This document shows, in pieces, positions 33,981 through 43,327 of a stretch of 64,000 nt of DNA. The notes under the pieces are model-generated. The model saw only the letters and a program-made list of their open reading frames with translations, ran no database searches and was not told where the DNA came from. This DNA is from Streptomyces sp. BV286. Lineage in GTDB: Bacteria > Actinomycetota > Actinomycetes > Streptomycetales > Streptomycetaceae. The translations under genes were made by a program, and so were the position numbers. Within the stretch, counting starts at the first letter, position 1. Each line of letters begins with the position of its first letter. The stretch spans positions 62,001 to 126,000 of the forward strand of contig NZ_JAHRIB010000177.1 of assembly GCF_019090165.1 (NCBI RefSeq). The letters are read 5' to 3'.

Positions 33981-35816
33981 ATGTCCGAGGCGTCCGCCCA
34001 CCAGGATCCACCGGCATCAGCCGGCTATCTGCCGATCGCCGACCACGGCCTGATCGGAGATCTGCGCAGCGTGGCCCTGGTCGGCACCAACGGCACGATC
34101 GACTGGTACTGCTGCCCGTCCTTCGACGCGCCCAGTGTCTTCGCGTCGATCCTCGACGCGGACAAAGGCGGATCGTTCGAGCTGGCGGCCGCCGTGCCGG
34201 CCCGGACCAGGCAGTTCTACTTCCCGGACACCAACGTCCTGGTCACCCGCTTCTTCACCGAGGACGGCGTGGGCGAGGTCCAGGACTTCATGCCGGTGGA
34301 CGGCGACGCGACCGAACCGGACCGGCACCGGCTGATCCGGCGCGTGCTGTGCGTCCGCGGCTCGATCCCGTTCCGTGCGCGCGTGGCCCCCCGCTTCGAC
34401 TACGCGGCGCAGCCGCACACCGCGCGGCTGCACGACGACATGGTCGTCTTCGAGTCCGCGCACCTCTCCCTCGCGCTGACCGCCACCGAGCCCCTCGAAT
34501 GCGACGGCCGCGACGCGACGGTCGGCTTCAAGCTCCAGGAGGGCGAGTCGGCGGTGTTCGCCCTCGACCAGGTCAGCGGCGACATCGAACCCCGCTGCTG
34601 CCCACGCGCGGAGGCGGAGGAACTGTTCGCCGCCACCGTGGCGTTCTGGCGGCAGTGGCTGACCGCGTCCCACTACCGCGGCCGCTGGCGGGAGATGGTG
34701 CACCGCTCCGCACTGACCCTCAAACTGCTCACCTACGCACCGACCGGCGCGATCGTGGCCGCCGCCACGACCAGCCTGCCCGAACAGCTCGGCGGCGAGC
34801 GCAACTGGGACTACCGCTACGTGTGGGTACGCGACGCGGCCTTCTGCGTGTACGCCCTGCTGAGGCTCGGCTTCACCAGCGAGGCCGAGTCGTTCATGGG
34901 CTTCGCCGCCAGGCACATCAGCCCCGGCGACGGACGCCCCTCGGGCCCCCTGCAGATCATGTACGGCATCGACGGCCGCACCGACCTGACCGAGCGGGAG
35001 CTGCCCCACCTGGAGGGTCATCAGGGCTCCGCCCCCGTCCGGATCGGCAACGCGGCGGCCGACCAGCTCCAACTCGACATCTACGGCGCCCTCATCGACT
35101 CGGTCTACCTCTACGACAAGTGGGCCCAGCCGATCTCCAGCGACCAGTGGGACGACATCTGCGCGCTGGTCGACTGGGTGTGCGAGCACTGGGACCAGCC
35201 CGACGAGGGCGTCTGGGAGACCCGCGGAGGGCGCAAGAACTTCCTCTACTCCCGGCTCATGTGCTGGGTGGCGATCGAGCGGGCCATCAGGCTGGCCACC
35301 CGCCGCGGACTGCCCGCGGACATCGTGTACTGGCGCGGCGCCCGCGACACGATCTACCGGCGGATCATGAAACGCTGCTGGTCACCGAAGCGGCAGGCGT
35401 TCGTCCAGCACGAGGACGACGACGTCCTGGACGCCGCGGTGCTGATGATGCCCCTGGCCAAGTTCATCTCGCCCACCGATCCGAAGTGGCTCTCCACGCT
35501 CGACGCGCTCACCGAGGACCTGGTGTCCGACTCCCTGGTCTACCGCTACGACCCGAAGGCCAGCCCCGACGGCCTGCGCGGCGAGGAGGGCACCTTCTCG
35601 ATCTGCTCCTTCTGGTACGTCGAGGCGCTGACCCGGGCCGGACGGCTCGACGAGGCGCGGCTGGCCTTCGAGAAGATGCTCACCTACGCCAACCACCTCG
35701 GCCTGTACGCCGAGGAGATCAGCCACACCGGCGAACAACAGGGCAACTTCCCGCAGGCCTTCACCCATCTCGCGCTCATCAGCGCCGCGTTCAACCTCGA
35801 CCGTGCCCTGGGCTGA
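33981..35816 (+). CDS. Glycoside hydrolase family 15 (probable trehalase)
   Basis: This 611-residue cytosolic enzyme resembles the actinobacterial GH15 trehalases. It has the N-terminal LIGDLRSVALVGTNGTIDWYCCPSFDAPSVF, the central RNWDYRYVWVRDAAF motif near residue 274, a catalytic EEGTFSICSFWYVEAL region near 535 and HTGEQQGNFPQAFTHLALI near 580 with the second acidic residue. The ATG at 33981 has a GGGAGG 7 bp upstream. Hydrolysis of trehalose is the likely activity; glucoamylase-type specificity cannot be excluded. Confidence 0.9.
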   Translation: MSEASAHQDPPASAGYLPIADHGLIGDLRSVALVGTNGTIDWYCCPSFDAPSVFASILDADKGGSFELAAAVPARTRQFYFPDTNVLVTRFFTEDGVGEVQDFMPVDGDATEPDRHRLIRRVLCVRGSIPFRARVAPRFDYAAQPHTARLHDDMVVFESAHLSLALTATEPLECDGRDATVGFKLQEGESAVFALDQVSGDIEPRCCPRAEAEELFAATVAFWRQWLTASHYRGRWREMVHRSALTLKLLTYAPTGAIVAAATTSLPEQLGGERNWDYRYVWVRDAAFCVYALLRLGFTSEAESFMGFAARHISPGDGRPSGPLQIMYGIDGRTDLTERELPHLEGHQGSAPVRIGNAAADQLQLDIYGALIDSVYLYDKWAQPISSDQWDDICALVDWVCEHWDQPDEGVWETRGGRKNFLYSRLMCWVAIERAIRLATRRGLPADIVYWRGARDTIYRRIMKRCWSPKRQAFVQHEDDDVLDAAVLMMPLAKFISPTDPKWLSTLDALTEDLVSDSLVYRYDPKASPDGLRGEEGTFSICSFWYVEALTRAGRLDEARLAFEKMLTYANHLGLYAEEISHTGEQQGNFPQAFTHLALISAAFNLDRALG

Positions 35817-35882
35817 CGGCGTCCGGCGGAGGCGCCGCCCCGCCCCCGCCCGACCCGCCCTGCGGCCCGTAGGCTCGACGTC

Positions 35883-36629
35883 ATGTCCCCGCACGTGCTG
35901 GTCCTCGGCGGCACCACCGAGGCGCGTGAACTGGCCGCCGCCCTCGCCGCCGTACCCGGCGTGCGCGTGACCACCTCCCTCGCGGGGCGCGTGTCCAGGC
36001 CGGGGGACCTCGACGGCGAGGTACGCGTCGGCGGGTTCGGCGGGGCGGAAGGCCTCGCGCGGTGGCTGCGCGCCGAGCAGGTCGACGCCCTCGTCGACGC
36101 GACGCACCCCTTCGCGGCGGGTATCACGGCGAACGCCGCACGGGCCGCCGCGGCCACCGGTGTCCCGGCCGTCGTCCTGCGCCGCCCGGGCTGGCGACCG
36201 GCGCCCGGCGACCGCTGGCACCCCGCGGCCTCCCTCACCGAAGCCGCCGCCCTGCTGCCGCCCCTCGGCGACCGGGTCTTCCTCACCACGGGCCGTCTGG
36301 GCCTCGCTGCCTTCGCCCACCTGCACCGGCCGCACTTCCTCGTACGCTCGGTGGAGCCCCCGGACCCGCCGATGCCGGCCCGTACGCAGGTCCTGCTGGC
36401 CCGGGGCCCGTTCACCGTGGAGTCCGAGACGGCTCTCCTCCAAGAGCACCGCATCGACGTGCTCGTCACCAAGGACAGCGGCGGTGGCGCCACCGCGGCC
36501 AAGCTGACGGCCGCCCGCGCGCTGGGGCTCCCGGTCGTGGTCGTACGCCGCCCCGCACTGCCGGACGGGGCACGGGCCGAGCCGGACGTGCCGTCGGTAC
36601 TGGCGCGGCTGGGCTTCCCGATGCCGTAG
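35883..36629 (+). CDS. cobK: Precorrin-6A/cobalt-precorrin-6A reductase
   Basis: This 248-residue CobK/CbiJ protein reduces precorrin-6A with NADPH during cobalamin biosynthesis. Recognisable are HVLVLGGTTEARELA at the N-terminus, VDATHPFAAGITANAARA near residue 76, VFLTTGRLGLAAFA near 136, and VTKDSGGGATAAKLTAAR near 196. It follows the GH15 gene by 66 bp and faces the MFS gene tail-to-tail with a 10-bp gap. The related cobF lies about 2.2 kb away. Confidence 0.94.
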   Translation: MSPHVLVLGGTTEARELAAALAAVPGVRVTTSLAGRVSRPGDLDGEVRVGGFGGAEGLARWLRAEQVDALVDATHPFAAGITANAARAAAATGVPAVVLRRPGWRPAPGDRWHPAASLTEAAALLPPLGDRVFLTTGRLGLAAFAHLHRPHFLVRSVEPPDPPMPARTQVLLARGPFTVESETALLQEHRIDVLVTKDSGGGATAAKLTAARALGLPVVVVRRPALPDGARAEPDVPSVLARLGFPMP

Positions 36630-36639
36630 AGCCGGGGGC

Positions 36640-38742
36640 CTACCGGCTCTTCGTCGCCACCGCCGGCGCCTTGGTGAGGGCCTTGGGGAGCGAGCCCGCC
36701 GAGGTGTCGTGGGTCAGGTCCTCGACCAGCAGGCGTTTGGCGATGGTGTCGACGGCGGCGCGGAGGTCCTCGCCCGAGGGGCGGCCGAGGTCCTGCTCGA
36801 CGCGGTCGGCCAGCCAGTCGGCCCACGCCTCGCTGATGACCCGGGCCTCGCGCGCGCCGGCCTCCGTGTGCGAGAAGAGGGTGCCCTCGCGGGTGAGGTA
36901 GCCCTCTTCGACCATCCGCTGGAAGACCGGCACGAGGACCTCGGGGGGCATGTGGCGGCGGGCGGCGATCAGGGTGAGGCCGGCGTGGCCGACCATCCGG
37001 GTGAACAGCTCGACCTGCATCACGGCCCAGGCGCCCGCGATGTCCAGCCGGGTGTCGGCCCCGGTGACGAGCCGGCGCATGGTGTCGAGGCTCGTACCGC
37101 CGATGATCTTTCCGACCGTGGCCTCCAGCCGCTGCCGGCTGTCGGCCGCGGACGGGGTCGCGAAACCCTCGCCCATGTCGGTGGACCCCATCCGTGCGCT
37201 GTCACGCAGCTGCACCTGCTTGAGGAACAGGGCGACGAGGAACCCGAGCAGTGCCACGGGCACCGTCCACAGGAAGACCGTCCGGAGCGTCTCGGCGTAC
37301 GCCTCGACGAGCGGCGCGGCGGTCCCCGGTGGCAGTCTGTGCAGCCCTTCCGGACTGGTGGCCGCCCCGGTGAGGGCCGCGGGATCGGTCCCGCTCGTGC
37401 GGGCCGCGGCCGCCACGCCGTCCGCCAGGTTCGACTGCAGGGTGTTGGCGTAGATCGTTCCGAAGACGGCGGTGCCGAACGCACTGCCCAGCGTCCGGAA
37501 GAAGGTGACGCCCGAGGTCGCCGTACCCAGGTCGGTGTAGTCGACGGTGTTCTGCACGGCGATGGTGAGGACCTGCATGCACAGGCCGATCCCCGTACCG
37601 AGCACGAACATGTAGAGCGAGGAGAGCCAGGTGCTGGTGTCGCTGCCCATCCGGGACAGCAGGTAGAGGCCGACCGCCATCACCAGGGAGCCGACGATGG
37701 GGAAGACACGGTAGTGACCGGTCTTGCTGACCACGTTGCCGCTGAAGACCGACGCGATGAGCAGGCCGACGACCATGGGCAGCGTGCGTACGCCCGAGAC
37801 CGTCGCCGAGTCGCCGTCCACGTACTGCAGGAAGGTCGGCAGGAACGTCATCGCGCCGAGCATCGCGAAGCCCACGATGAAGCTGAGGACCGAGCAGACG
37901 GTGAAGACGGGGTTGGCGAACAGCCGCATCGGCAGCATGGGCTGGGCCGCGCGGGTCTCCACCCGGCAGAAGGCGGCGAGGGCGACGACACCTCCCGCGA
38001 ACAGGCCGATGATGACGGGCGAGCTCCAGGCGTACTCGTTGCCGCCCCAGCTCGTCGCCAGGATCAGGGCGCTGGCGCCGACCGCCACGAGGGCGATGCC
38101 GAGGTAGTCGATGACCGGCCGGGACGGCGACTTCACCACCGGGATCGTGCGGGCCGCGGCCACCACGACGAGAATCGCGATGGGCACGTTGACGTAGAAC
38201 GCCCAGCGCCAGGTGAGATGGTCGGTGAAGAGGCCGCCGAGCAGAGGGCCGATCACGGTCGCGACGCCGAACACCGCGCCGATGGCCCCCTGGTACTTGC
38301 CGCGCTCCCGGAGCGGGATCACGTCGGCGATCAGGGCCATCGCGGTCACCATCAGACCGCCCGCGCCGATCCCCTGCACGGCCCGCCAGGTGATCAGCAG
38401 CGTCATGTTCGAGGAGAGGCCGCACAGGAACGAGCCGGTGATGAAGATGATCGCCGATGCCTGGAAGACGATCTTGCGGCCGAACAGGTCGCCGAACTTG
38501 CCGACCAGCACCGTGGCGACGGTCTCCGCCAGCAGGTAACTGGTGACCACCCACGACATGTGCTCCGCGCCGCCGAGGTCCGACACGATCGTCGGCAGCG
38601 CCGTGCCCACGATCGTCTGGTCCAGCGCGGCCAGCAGCATCCCCAGCATGATCGTCACGAAGACGACGTTGCGGCGGCGCTTGTCCAGCACGGGAGGCTG
38701 CGCGGCGGCTGCCTCGGCGGCGGGCGGGCCGGCGGTGTCCAT
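36640..38742 (-). CDS. MFS multidrug exporter (DHA2/EmrB type) with C-terminal winged-helix-like extension
   Basis: This is a 14-segment drug-proton antiporter: MLGMLLAALDQTIVGTALPTIV near residue 30 and RAVQGIGAGGLM near 120 mark the family. After the last membrane segment an extra ~170 residues include VELFTRMVGHAGLTLIA and EEGYLTREGTLFSHTEAG, which resemble a MarR/PadR-like winged helix and are unusual on a transporter. Start is uncertain: ATG 38742 gives 700 residues; ATG 38787 and TTG 38832 are alternatives and none has a good ribosome binding site. The substrate is unknown. Confidence 0.88.
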   Translation of the reverse strand: MDTAGPPAAEAAAAQPPVLDKRRRNVVFVTIMLGMLLAALDQTIVGTALPTIVSDLGGAEHMSWVVTSYLLAETVATVLVGKFGDLFGRKIVFQASAIIFITGSFLCGLSSNMTLLITWRAVQGIGAGGLMVTAMALIADVIPLRERGKYQGAIGAVFGVATVIGPLLGGLFTDHLTWRWAFYVNVPIAILVVVAAARTIPVVKSPSRPVIDYLGIALVAVGASALILATSWGGNEYAWSSPVIIGLFAGGVVALAAFCRVETRAAQPMLPMRLFANPVFTVCSVLSFIVGFAMLGAMTFLPTFLQYVDGDSATVSGVRTLPMVVGLLIASVFSGNVVSKTGHYRVFPIVGSLVMAVGLYLLSRMGSDTSTWLSSLYMFVLGTGIGLCMQVLTIAVQNTVDYTDLGTATSGVTFFRTLGSAFGTAVFGTIYANTLQSNLADGVAAAARTSGTDPAALTGAATSPEGLHRLPPGTAAPLVEAYAETLRTVFLWTVPVALLGFLVALFLKQVQLRDSARMGSTDMGEGFATPSAADSRQRLEATVGKIIGGTSLDTMRRLVTGADTRLDIAGAWAVMQVELFTRMVGHAGLTLIAARRHMPPEVLVPVFQRMVEEGYLTREGTLFSHTEAGAREARVISEAWADWLADRVEQDLGRPSGEDLRAAVDTIAKRLLVEDLTHDTSAGSLPKALTKAPAVATKSR

Positions 38743-38871
38743 GGTCGTCACACCCGTCAGCTTCACATCGGCCGGTGGGGTGTGCATGCGGGGCAGTCCG
38801 CACGGGGCGCGGGCCGCCGCCGAGGACGTCAAGGAGAGGCGAAGACACCTCCCCCGGGACGTGCTCCCCGT

Positions 38872-39687
38872 TCAGTCCGAGCCGGAGACGTCCTGGCCCC
38901 GCGGGTGCCTGCGCAGCAAGTACGTGTCCATGATCCAGCCCTTGCGTTCGCGGGCCTGCGCGCGGAGCTCGGCGATGCGGGGAGCCGTCTCCGCCAGAGG
39001 GCCGGAGGCGAGGATCTCGTCCGGGGTGCCCAGATACGCACCCCAGTAGATGTCGATGTCCTGGTCGCCGTCCGCGTACCGCTGGAACGTCTGGTGGGCG
39101 TCCAGCATCACGACCACGTCGTCGACGCCCTCGGGGAAACCCTCGGCGAGCCGGCGGCCCGTGGTGATCTGGACGGGCCGTGCCACGCGGTTGAGCCCGG
39201 TGCGATGGCGGGCCACCAGGGACGAGACGCTGCTGATCCCCGGCACCACGTCGTAGTCGAACGCGACCTCGCCCCGGTCGAGGATCTCCTCCAGGATGCC
39301 CAACGTGCTGTCGTACAGAGAGGGGTCGCCCCAGACGAGGAACGCGCCGCTCTCGTCCTCGCCGAGCTCCTCGGCGATCAGCCGCTCGTAGATGGCGGCG
39401 CGTGCGCTGCGCCAGTCCCCGACGGCGGGGGAGTAGCCCGCGCCCCCGGCGGCGCGGTCACGCTCGGGGTCGCGCGCCTCCACCGTCCGGTACGCCCCCT
39501 CCGTCAGGTGCGCGTCGAGGATGTCGTGGCGCAGCTGGACGAGGTCCGACTTCAGCTCGCCCTTGTCCAGGATGAAGAACACGTCCGTGCTCCTCAGTGC
39601 CTTGACGGCCTGCAGAGTCAGTTGGTCCGGGTCGCCCGAGCCGATGCCGATGACATGAATCTTTCGCACGCCCCGAGTCTGCCGCAC
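38872..39687 (-). CDS. cobF: Precorrin-6A synthase (deacetylating)
   Basis: This 271-residue SAM-dependent methylase of the aerobic cobalamin route methylates C1 of precorrin-5 with loss of acetate. It starts KIHVIGIGSGDPDQLTLQAVKAL, the tetrapyrrole methylase signature, and carries FLVWGDPSLYDSTLG near residue 127 and VVPGISSVSSLVARH near 158. The GTG at 39687 or a second GTG at 39669 may be the start. Presence of CobF marks the aerobic pathway. Confidence 0.94.
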   Translation of the reverse strand: MRQTRGVRKIHVIGIGSGDPDQLTLQAVKALRSTDVFFILDKGELKSDLVQLRHDILDAHLTEGAYRTVEARDPERDRAAGGAGYSPAVGDWRSARAAIYERLIAEELGEDESGAFLVWGDPSLYDSTLGILEEILDRGEVAFDYDVVPGISSVSSLVARHRTGLNRVARPVQITTGRRLAEGFPEGVDDVVVMLDAHQTFQRYADGDQDIDIYWGAYLGTPDEILASGPLAETAPRIAELRAQARERKGWIMDTYLLRRHPRGQDVSGSD

Positions 39688-39755
39688 GCCGCCGCGGGCC
39701 CGGTCACCGCACCCGCCTCACCCACGCGCAGACGGGCCGCACACCGCCCGGCGAC

Positions 39756-40271
39756 TCATCGGGACACGTCCCCGCGCAACCGTGGCGCCCACGTCCGCGC
39801 GTCCACCGCCGCGTGGTCCCGCTCCACGACGTCCGCCAACTCGCGGGCCCAGGCGGCGAGTTCACCCAGCGCCAGCCCGTACGGACGGGACGTGCCGGAG
39901 CCGGCGGCCCACTCCTCGACCGCGCCGGCCCCACGACGCAGCAACCGCGCACCGCCCGTCACGTTCCCCCTGGCCGCGTGCGTGAGCCCCACCGCGAGCT
40001 GGGCGAGCCCGCGCCACAGCGCCCGCTCCTCGTCGGGCCCCGACTTCCAGGCGTCCTCGAAGACCTCGTGCGCGTGGAACGGCTTGCCCGCCGCCAGCAG
40101 CGCCTGCGCCTCGGTGACCGTCTCCCCGGGTGCGCGCACCACCCCCTCGGGCTGCCGCTCCACCCCGTCCACCCCGTACGGCAGGGGCCGTCCGAGTCCG
40201 TCCCGGGGCCGCGCGTTGCGCGCCCGCCCCTCCGTGTCCCGGTCCCGCTCGTCGTCAGAAGTGCTGCTCAT
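39756..40271 (-). CDS. DUF309 protein
   Basis: This 171-residue protein has the DUF309 core KPFHAHEVFEDAWKSGPDEERALWRGLAQLAVGLTHAARGN, a helical fold with conserved His, Glu and Trp. The first 50 residues are charged and likely disordered. Function is unknown. ATG 40271 is the only convenient start. Confidence 0.85.
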   Translation of the reverse strand: MSSTSDDERDRDTEGRARNARPRDGLGRPLPYGVDGVERQPEGVVRAPGETVTEAQALLAAGKPFHAHEVFEDAWKSGPDEERALWRGLAQLAVGLTHAARGNVTGGARLLRRGAGAVEEWAAGSGTSRPYGLALGELAAWARELADVVERDHAAVDARTWAPRLRGDVSR

Positions 40272-40371
40272 GCACCGATTGTCCCTCGCCCCCCGCCGTC
40301 TTCGAAGGAGCCCCGGGTGTGGGGTAAGGTTCAGTTCGCGCGATCACGCGGTTCACCGCGGCGAGGCGCAT

Positions 40372-40445
<74 letters not shown>

Positions 40446-40465
40446 CTGGAGACAGTCGCAAGGCG

Positions 40466-40497
40466 GGGCCGGTTTCGGAGAAATCCGAAACCGGCCC
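40466..40497 (+). terminator. Strong hairpin terminator after tRNA-Pro
   Basis: A perfect 14-bp stem (GGGCCGGTTTCGGA with TCCGAAACCGGCCC) with a GAAA tetraloop lies 20 bp after the tRNA, followed by TTGGTCATTCTT. It also lies just past the end of the convergent ankyrin gene and could stop both. Confidence 0.88.
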
Positions 40498-40501
40498 TTG
40501 G

Positions 40502-40867
40502 TCATTCTTGGGGACCGACTGAGGGCCGGCGTCCTTTGTTGCTGGCGGCTCGCCAGTTGATGTGGGCCCGCAGCAAATTCACCGCCAGGCCGTGACCGTA
40601 CTGGACGGCCATGTCCAGCGGAGTGCGACCGTCTGGATCCGCGAGCTCCGGATCAGCGCCGAAGGCCAGCAGCACAGCAGTGAGGTGAATCGTCAGCGGC
40701 TCACCGCTCTGCAGTGAGCCGTCGCCCTCGGCATCGATGGCGTGCGTCAGCAGTGTCATGTTGCTGAACACCTCGTCGGGATGCGTGCCGTCGGCCAGCA
40801 ACCGGGCCAGGATCTCCGCATTGTCGTGCTCGACCGCATCATGGGCGGGCGTCCAGTAGTCACTCAC
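40502..40867 (-). CDS. Ankyrin-repeat protein
   Basis: This is a 121-residue protein with two to three ankyrin-like repeats: DYWTPAHDAVEHDNAEILARLLADG, LTIHLTAVLLAFGADPELADPDG and RTPLDMAVQYGHGLAVNLLRAH. GTG 40867 (VSDYWTPAH) is preferred over TTG 40879. Ankyrin repeats mediate protein binding; a partner is not evident. Base composition is lower in GC than neighbours. Confidence 0.85.
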   Translation of the reverse strand: MSDYWTPAHDAVEHDNAEILARLLADGTHPDEVFSNMTLLTHAIDAEGDGSLQSGEPLTIHLTAVLLAFGADPELADPDGRTPLDMAVQYGHGLAVNLLRAHINWRAASNKGRRPSVGPQE

Positions 40868-41337
40868 CAAAACATTCAACCGCCACCACGCACGGTCTGC
40901 CAGCGACTATCTCCACAGTCGATCACCGCATCGGCTGTCTACTCGGCGAGTTGGGATGGCGCCGCCGCCACCGAAGAAACTCGAACGGATGCACGTTGTT
41001 CGATGTCCCAGGCGATCGCACCCAGTCGTCACCGATCAACTGTCAACGCGTAATCGACACGATGAGAATTTATATGGATGTAGATCTGTATCATTTCTCT
41101 CCCTTTCATTCATTGGCCAATCGACCATGCGTCGGCGGCAAAAGAAGCTCGCGAATTAAGGTGACGTCCGCTCAGCGAGCGATAATGTGAAACCGCAACC
41201 GGACTGGGGAGTCCGAGTTCGCGATCAGTCATGACGCCCGTCAACGACGGGAATTCGCATGCCTGATGCACGTGCAACAGCGGTCGGCCGCCCATTCGCA
41301 CTCCGGGGGCGGAGGCCGTATCGGGGGGTGAGGAACA
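40868..41337. other. 470-bp non-coding, AT-rich gap ahead of the five-gene cassette
   Basis: No credible gene is present. The part from about 41050 to 41200 is strongly AT-rich for this genome (for example GAGAATTTATATGG and TTTCTCTCCCTTTCATTCATT). It probably holds the promoter of the downstream cassette. No clear -35/-10 pair or known operator was identified. Such patches are candidates for the silencer Lsr2. Confidence 0.5.
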
Positions 41338-43230
41338 GTGCAGTCGAACAATGGGGTTGTTTCCGGCGTGGCCGACCTGCAGGCCATGCTCCGTGTCGCG
41401 GACCTGCTGGGCGGCGGGCCCGTCGCGTGCGGTGCGGAGACAAGCGGCGACAGCGGCGGCAACGGGCCTGCGCCGCCGGACCGGCACGAGACGGCGCAGC
41501 AGCTGTCCCCCGCCGGTCCGGTGCCAGCCCCCGGAGCCTGGCGTGCCGCCTGGGCGGCCGTACTCGCCGAAGAACGCGTCGACCGACGTGCGGCCGGCCT
41601 CGGCTGGGTCCTCACCCGCCTCGCCTCCGGCGCCTCTCCGGCCGTCGACGTCCTGGAGATCGGATGCGAGCGACTGCGTCTGAGCCGGCTGACATGCGGA
41701 TCGGGCGACAGCGGTCCGCAGACCGTGTCGCTCGCCGAGCGGCCGTGGAGCGAACTGCCCTCCGTAGCGGCCGTGTTGCCCCCGGAGCGGACCCGACGGC
41801 TTCTCCTGCTCGCGGGCACCGACCGCGACACGCCGGCCGGACACGGGACCGCGAGCCACACCTCGTTGCAAGAAGTCCTCCACACCGCGGCGAGCGGCTT
41901 CCTCCGGTCGGCGTACCGCGACGAGACGGTGCCGCTCGTCCTCGCCGTACGGGCCGCCGGCTGGCAGCCGCTGGAGCGGACGGCCGAAGCCCTGCAGACC
42001 ACTTCCCACGCGCAGCTGTGCCTACGGCTGCCCGCGTATTGGCCCGTGGCCCCCGACGACCTGTCGGCCGAACTGCCGCTGCCCGCCACCCTGTGGCTCG
42101 CCGCCGCCCACCTGGACGGCCCGTCAGGAACGGTGGGGCTGGTGCGCCGGCCCCTGTTCCCCGCCGGCAGCCGTGCGGGCGAGCGCAGGGCGACCGGCCC
42201 GGTCGTCCAGGTCCCGGTCAGCGCTCCCCCGCCGGGCGCCGCCACCGGGGAGAGCGTCGCCGCCGTCGTCCACGCCACCGCCGAGGAACCGGCCGACCGG
42301 TGGCGTCCGGTGCGCCTGGACCGGCTCGTCCTGCCGCCGGGCTCGACCACCACCCTGCGGTACTCCCTGCGCACCGGTCACCGACTGGAACTGGACTGCG
42401 AGAGCCACCACGCGCCCGAGAGCACCGACTGGGCCGACCTGGCCGCCACGACCGCCCGGCAGCTCTCCCAGCCCTACCCGGTGGATCTGCTGCTCGCCGT
42501 GGAGGTCGCCGGACCGCAGGCCGACGGCGGCACCGTGGGGGAGGAGCGTCTGCAGGAAGCCGCGGCCGTGGTCACCGCCGTACAGGACGCGCTCGCCGAC
42601 GAAGACACCCTCAGAGTGGGGCTGATCGGCTACCGCGACCACGACCCGCTGCACCGGCCGGGCGACCACGACCCCATAGTCCACCGGGTGGGCATGTGCA
42701 CGGCCGCGGACGCGGCACGGGTACTGGCCTCCTGGCGCCCCTACCCACTGCGGCACGACTTCGCCACCGGCCTCGAACATCTGCCCGGTGAGATCCATGC
42801 CTGGCGCCGTCTGTGGCGAACCGACAGCCACCGGGTCCTGTTGACGATCGGATCCCGCCCTCCGTACCCGCACGTCCGACCGCCCCGTGTGGTCCAGCGC
42901 GGCGCGCCCGTGCGCATCTGCCCCGACCGGCTGGACTGGCAGAGCGAACTGCGGGCGGCACGCCACTACGAAGACATCGTCTGCCTGGCAGTGGTGGACG
43001 AACCGGCCTGGATGGACGACCTGCAGGGCGAGCCCCATCTCGTGAGCTGGGCCCACCGCGCCTGGCACGCCTTCGGTGCCGAAGGGCGCTTCAGCGCGGG
43101 CCACGACCCCAAACGGATCGCCTCCGCCGTCACCGCGCCGGCGCTGTGCCCGCCGCACCACGGCGCACCGATCCGTCTGGTCGTCGCCGACGACCCAGCC
43201 GGGGACTGGCGGCACGCCGCGGCCGACTGA
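41338..43230 (+). CDS. Protein with degenerate vWA-like C-terminal domain, first gene of GTPase/vWA cassette
   Basis: This 630-residue soluble protein starts at GTG 41338 after GAGGAAC. The first 25 residues are helical (GVADLQAMLRVADLL), then a low-complexity linker. Residues about 60-330 are an unassigned alpha/beta region. From about 380 a Rossmann-like pattern appears (VDLLLAVEVAG, a helix ERLQEAAAVVTAVQDAL, LRVGLIGYRDH, and later SHRVLLTIGS), resembling a von Willebrand A fold. The metal-ion site DxSxS is replaced by VEVAG, so it should not bind metal as classical vWA does. It is followed at 97 bp by the GTPase gene. Similar helical-plus-vWA proteins accompany NTPases in bacterial conflict systems; that link is inference. 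Confidence 0.75.
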   Translation: MQSNNGVVSGVADLQAMLRVADLLGGGPVACGAETSGDSGGNGPAPPDRHETAQQLSPAGPVPAPGAWRAAWAAVLAEERVDRRAAGLGWVLTRLASGASPAVDVLEIGCERLRLSRLTCGSGDSGPQTVSLAERPWSELPSVAAVLPPERTRRLLLLAGTDRDTPAGHGTASHTSLQEVLHTAASGFLRSAYRDETVPLVLAVRAAGWQPLERTAEALQTTSHAQLCLRLPAYWPVAPDDLSAELPLPATLWLAAAHLDGPSGTVGLVRRPLFPAGSRAGERRATGPVVQVPVSAPPPGAATGESVAAVVHATAEEPADRWRPVRLDRLVLPPGSTTTLRYSLRTGHRLELDCESHHAPESTDWADLAATTARQLSQPYPVDLLLAVEVAGPQADGGTVGEERLQEAAAVVTAVQDALADEDTLRVGLIGYRDHDPLHRPGDHDPIVHRVGMCTAADAARVLASWRPYPLRHDFATGLEHLPGEIHAWRRLWRTDSHRVLLTIGSRPPYPHVRPPRVVQRGAPVRICPDRLDWQSELRAARHYEDIVCLAVVDEPAWMDDLQGEPHLVSWAHRAWHAFGAEGRFSAGHDPKRIASAVTAPALCPPHHGAPIRLVVADDPAGDWRHAAAD

Positions 43231-43327
43231 CAGCGGTCGCCGGTACCCGGTGCGCGCGTCAGGCGCGGACCGCACCACCCCTCGCGCGGCGAACGACGTC
43301 CGCCGCCCCTCAACCGGGAGCACCATC

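Noticed and set aside
40321..40345. Possible iron box near GTAAGGTTCAGTT before the tRNA
   Set aside because: Only one half-site is present; no dyad symmetry.
40868..41337. Short frames of 67-103 codons in the AT-rich gap
   Set aside because: Compositions match no family, they overlap each other in several frames and lack ribosome binding sites.
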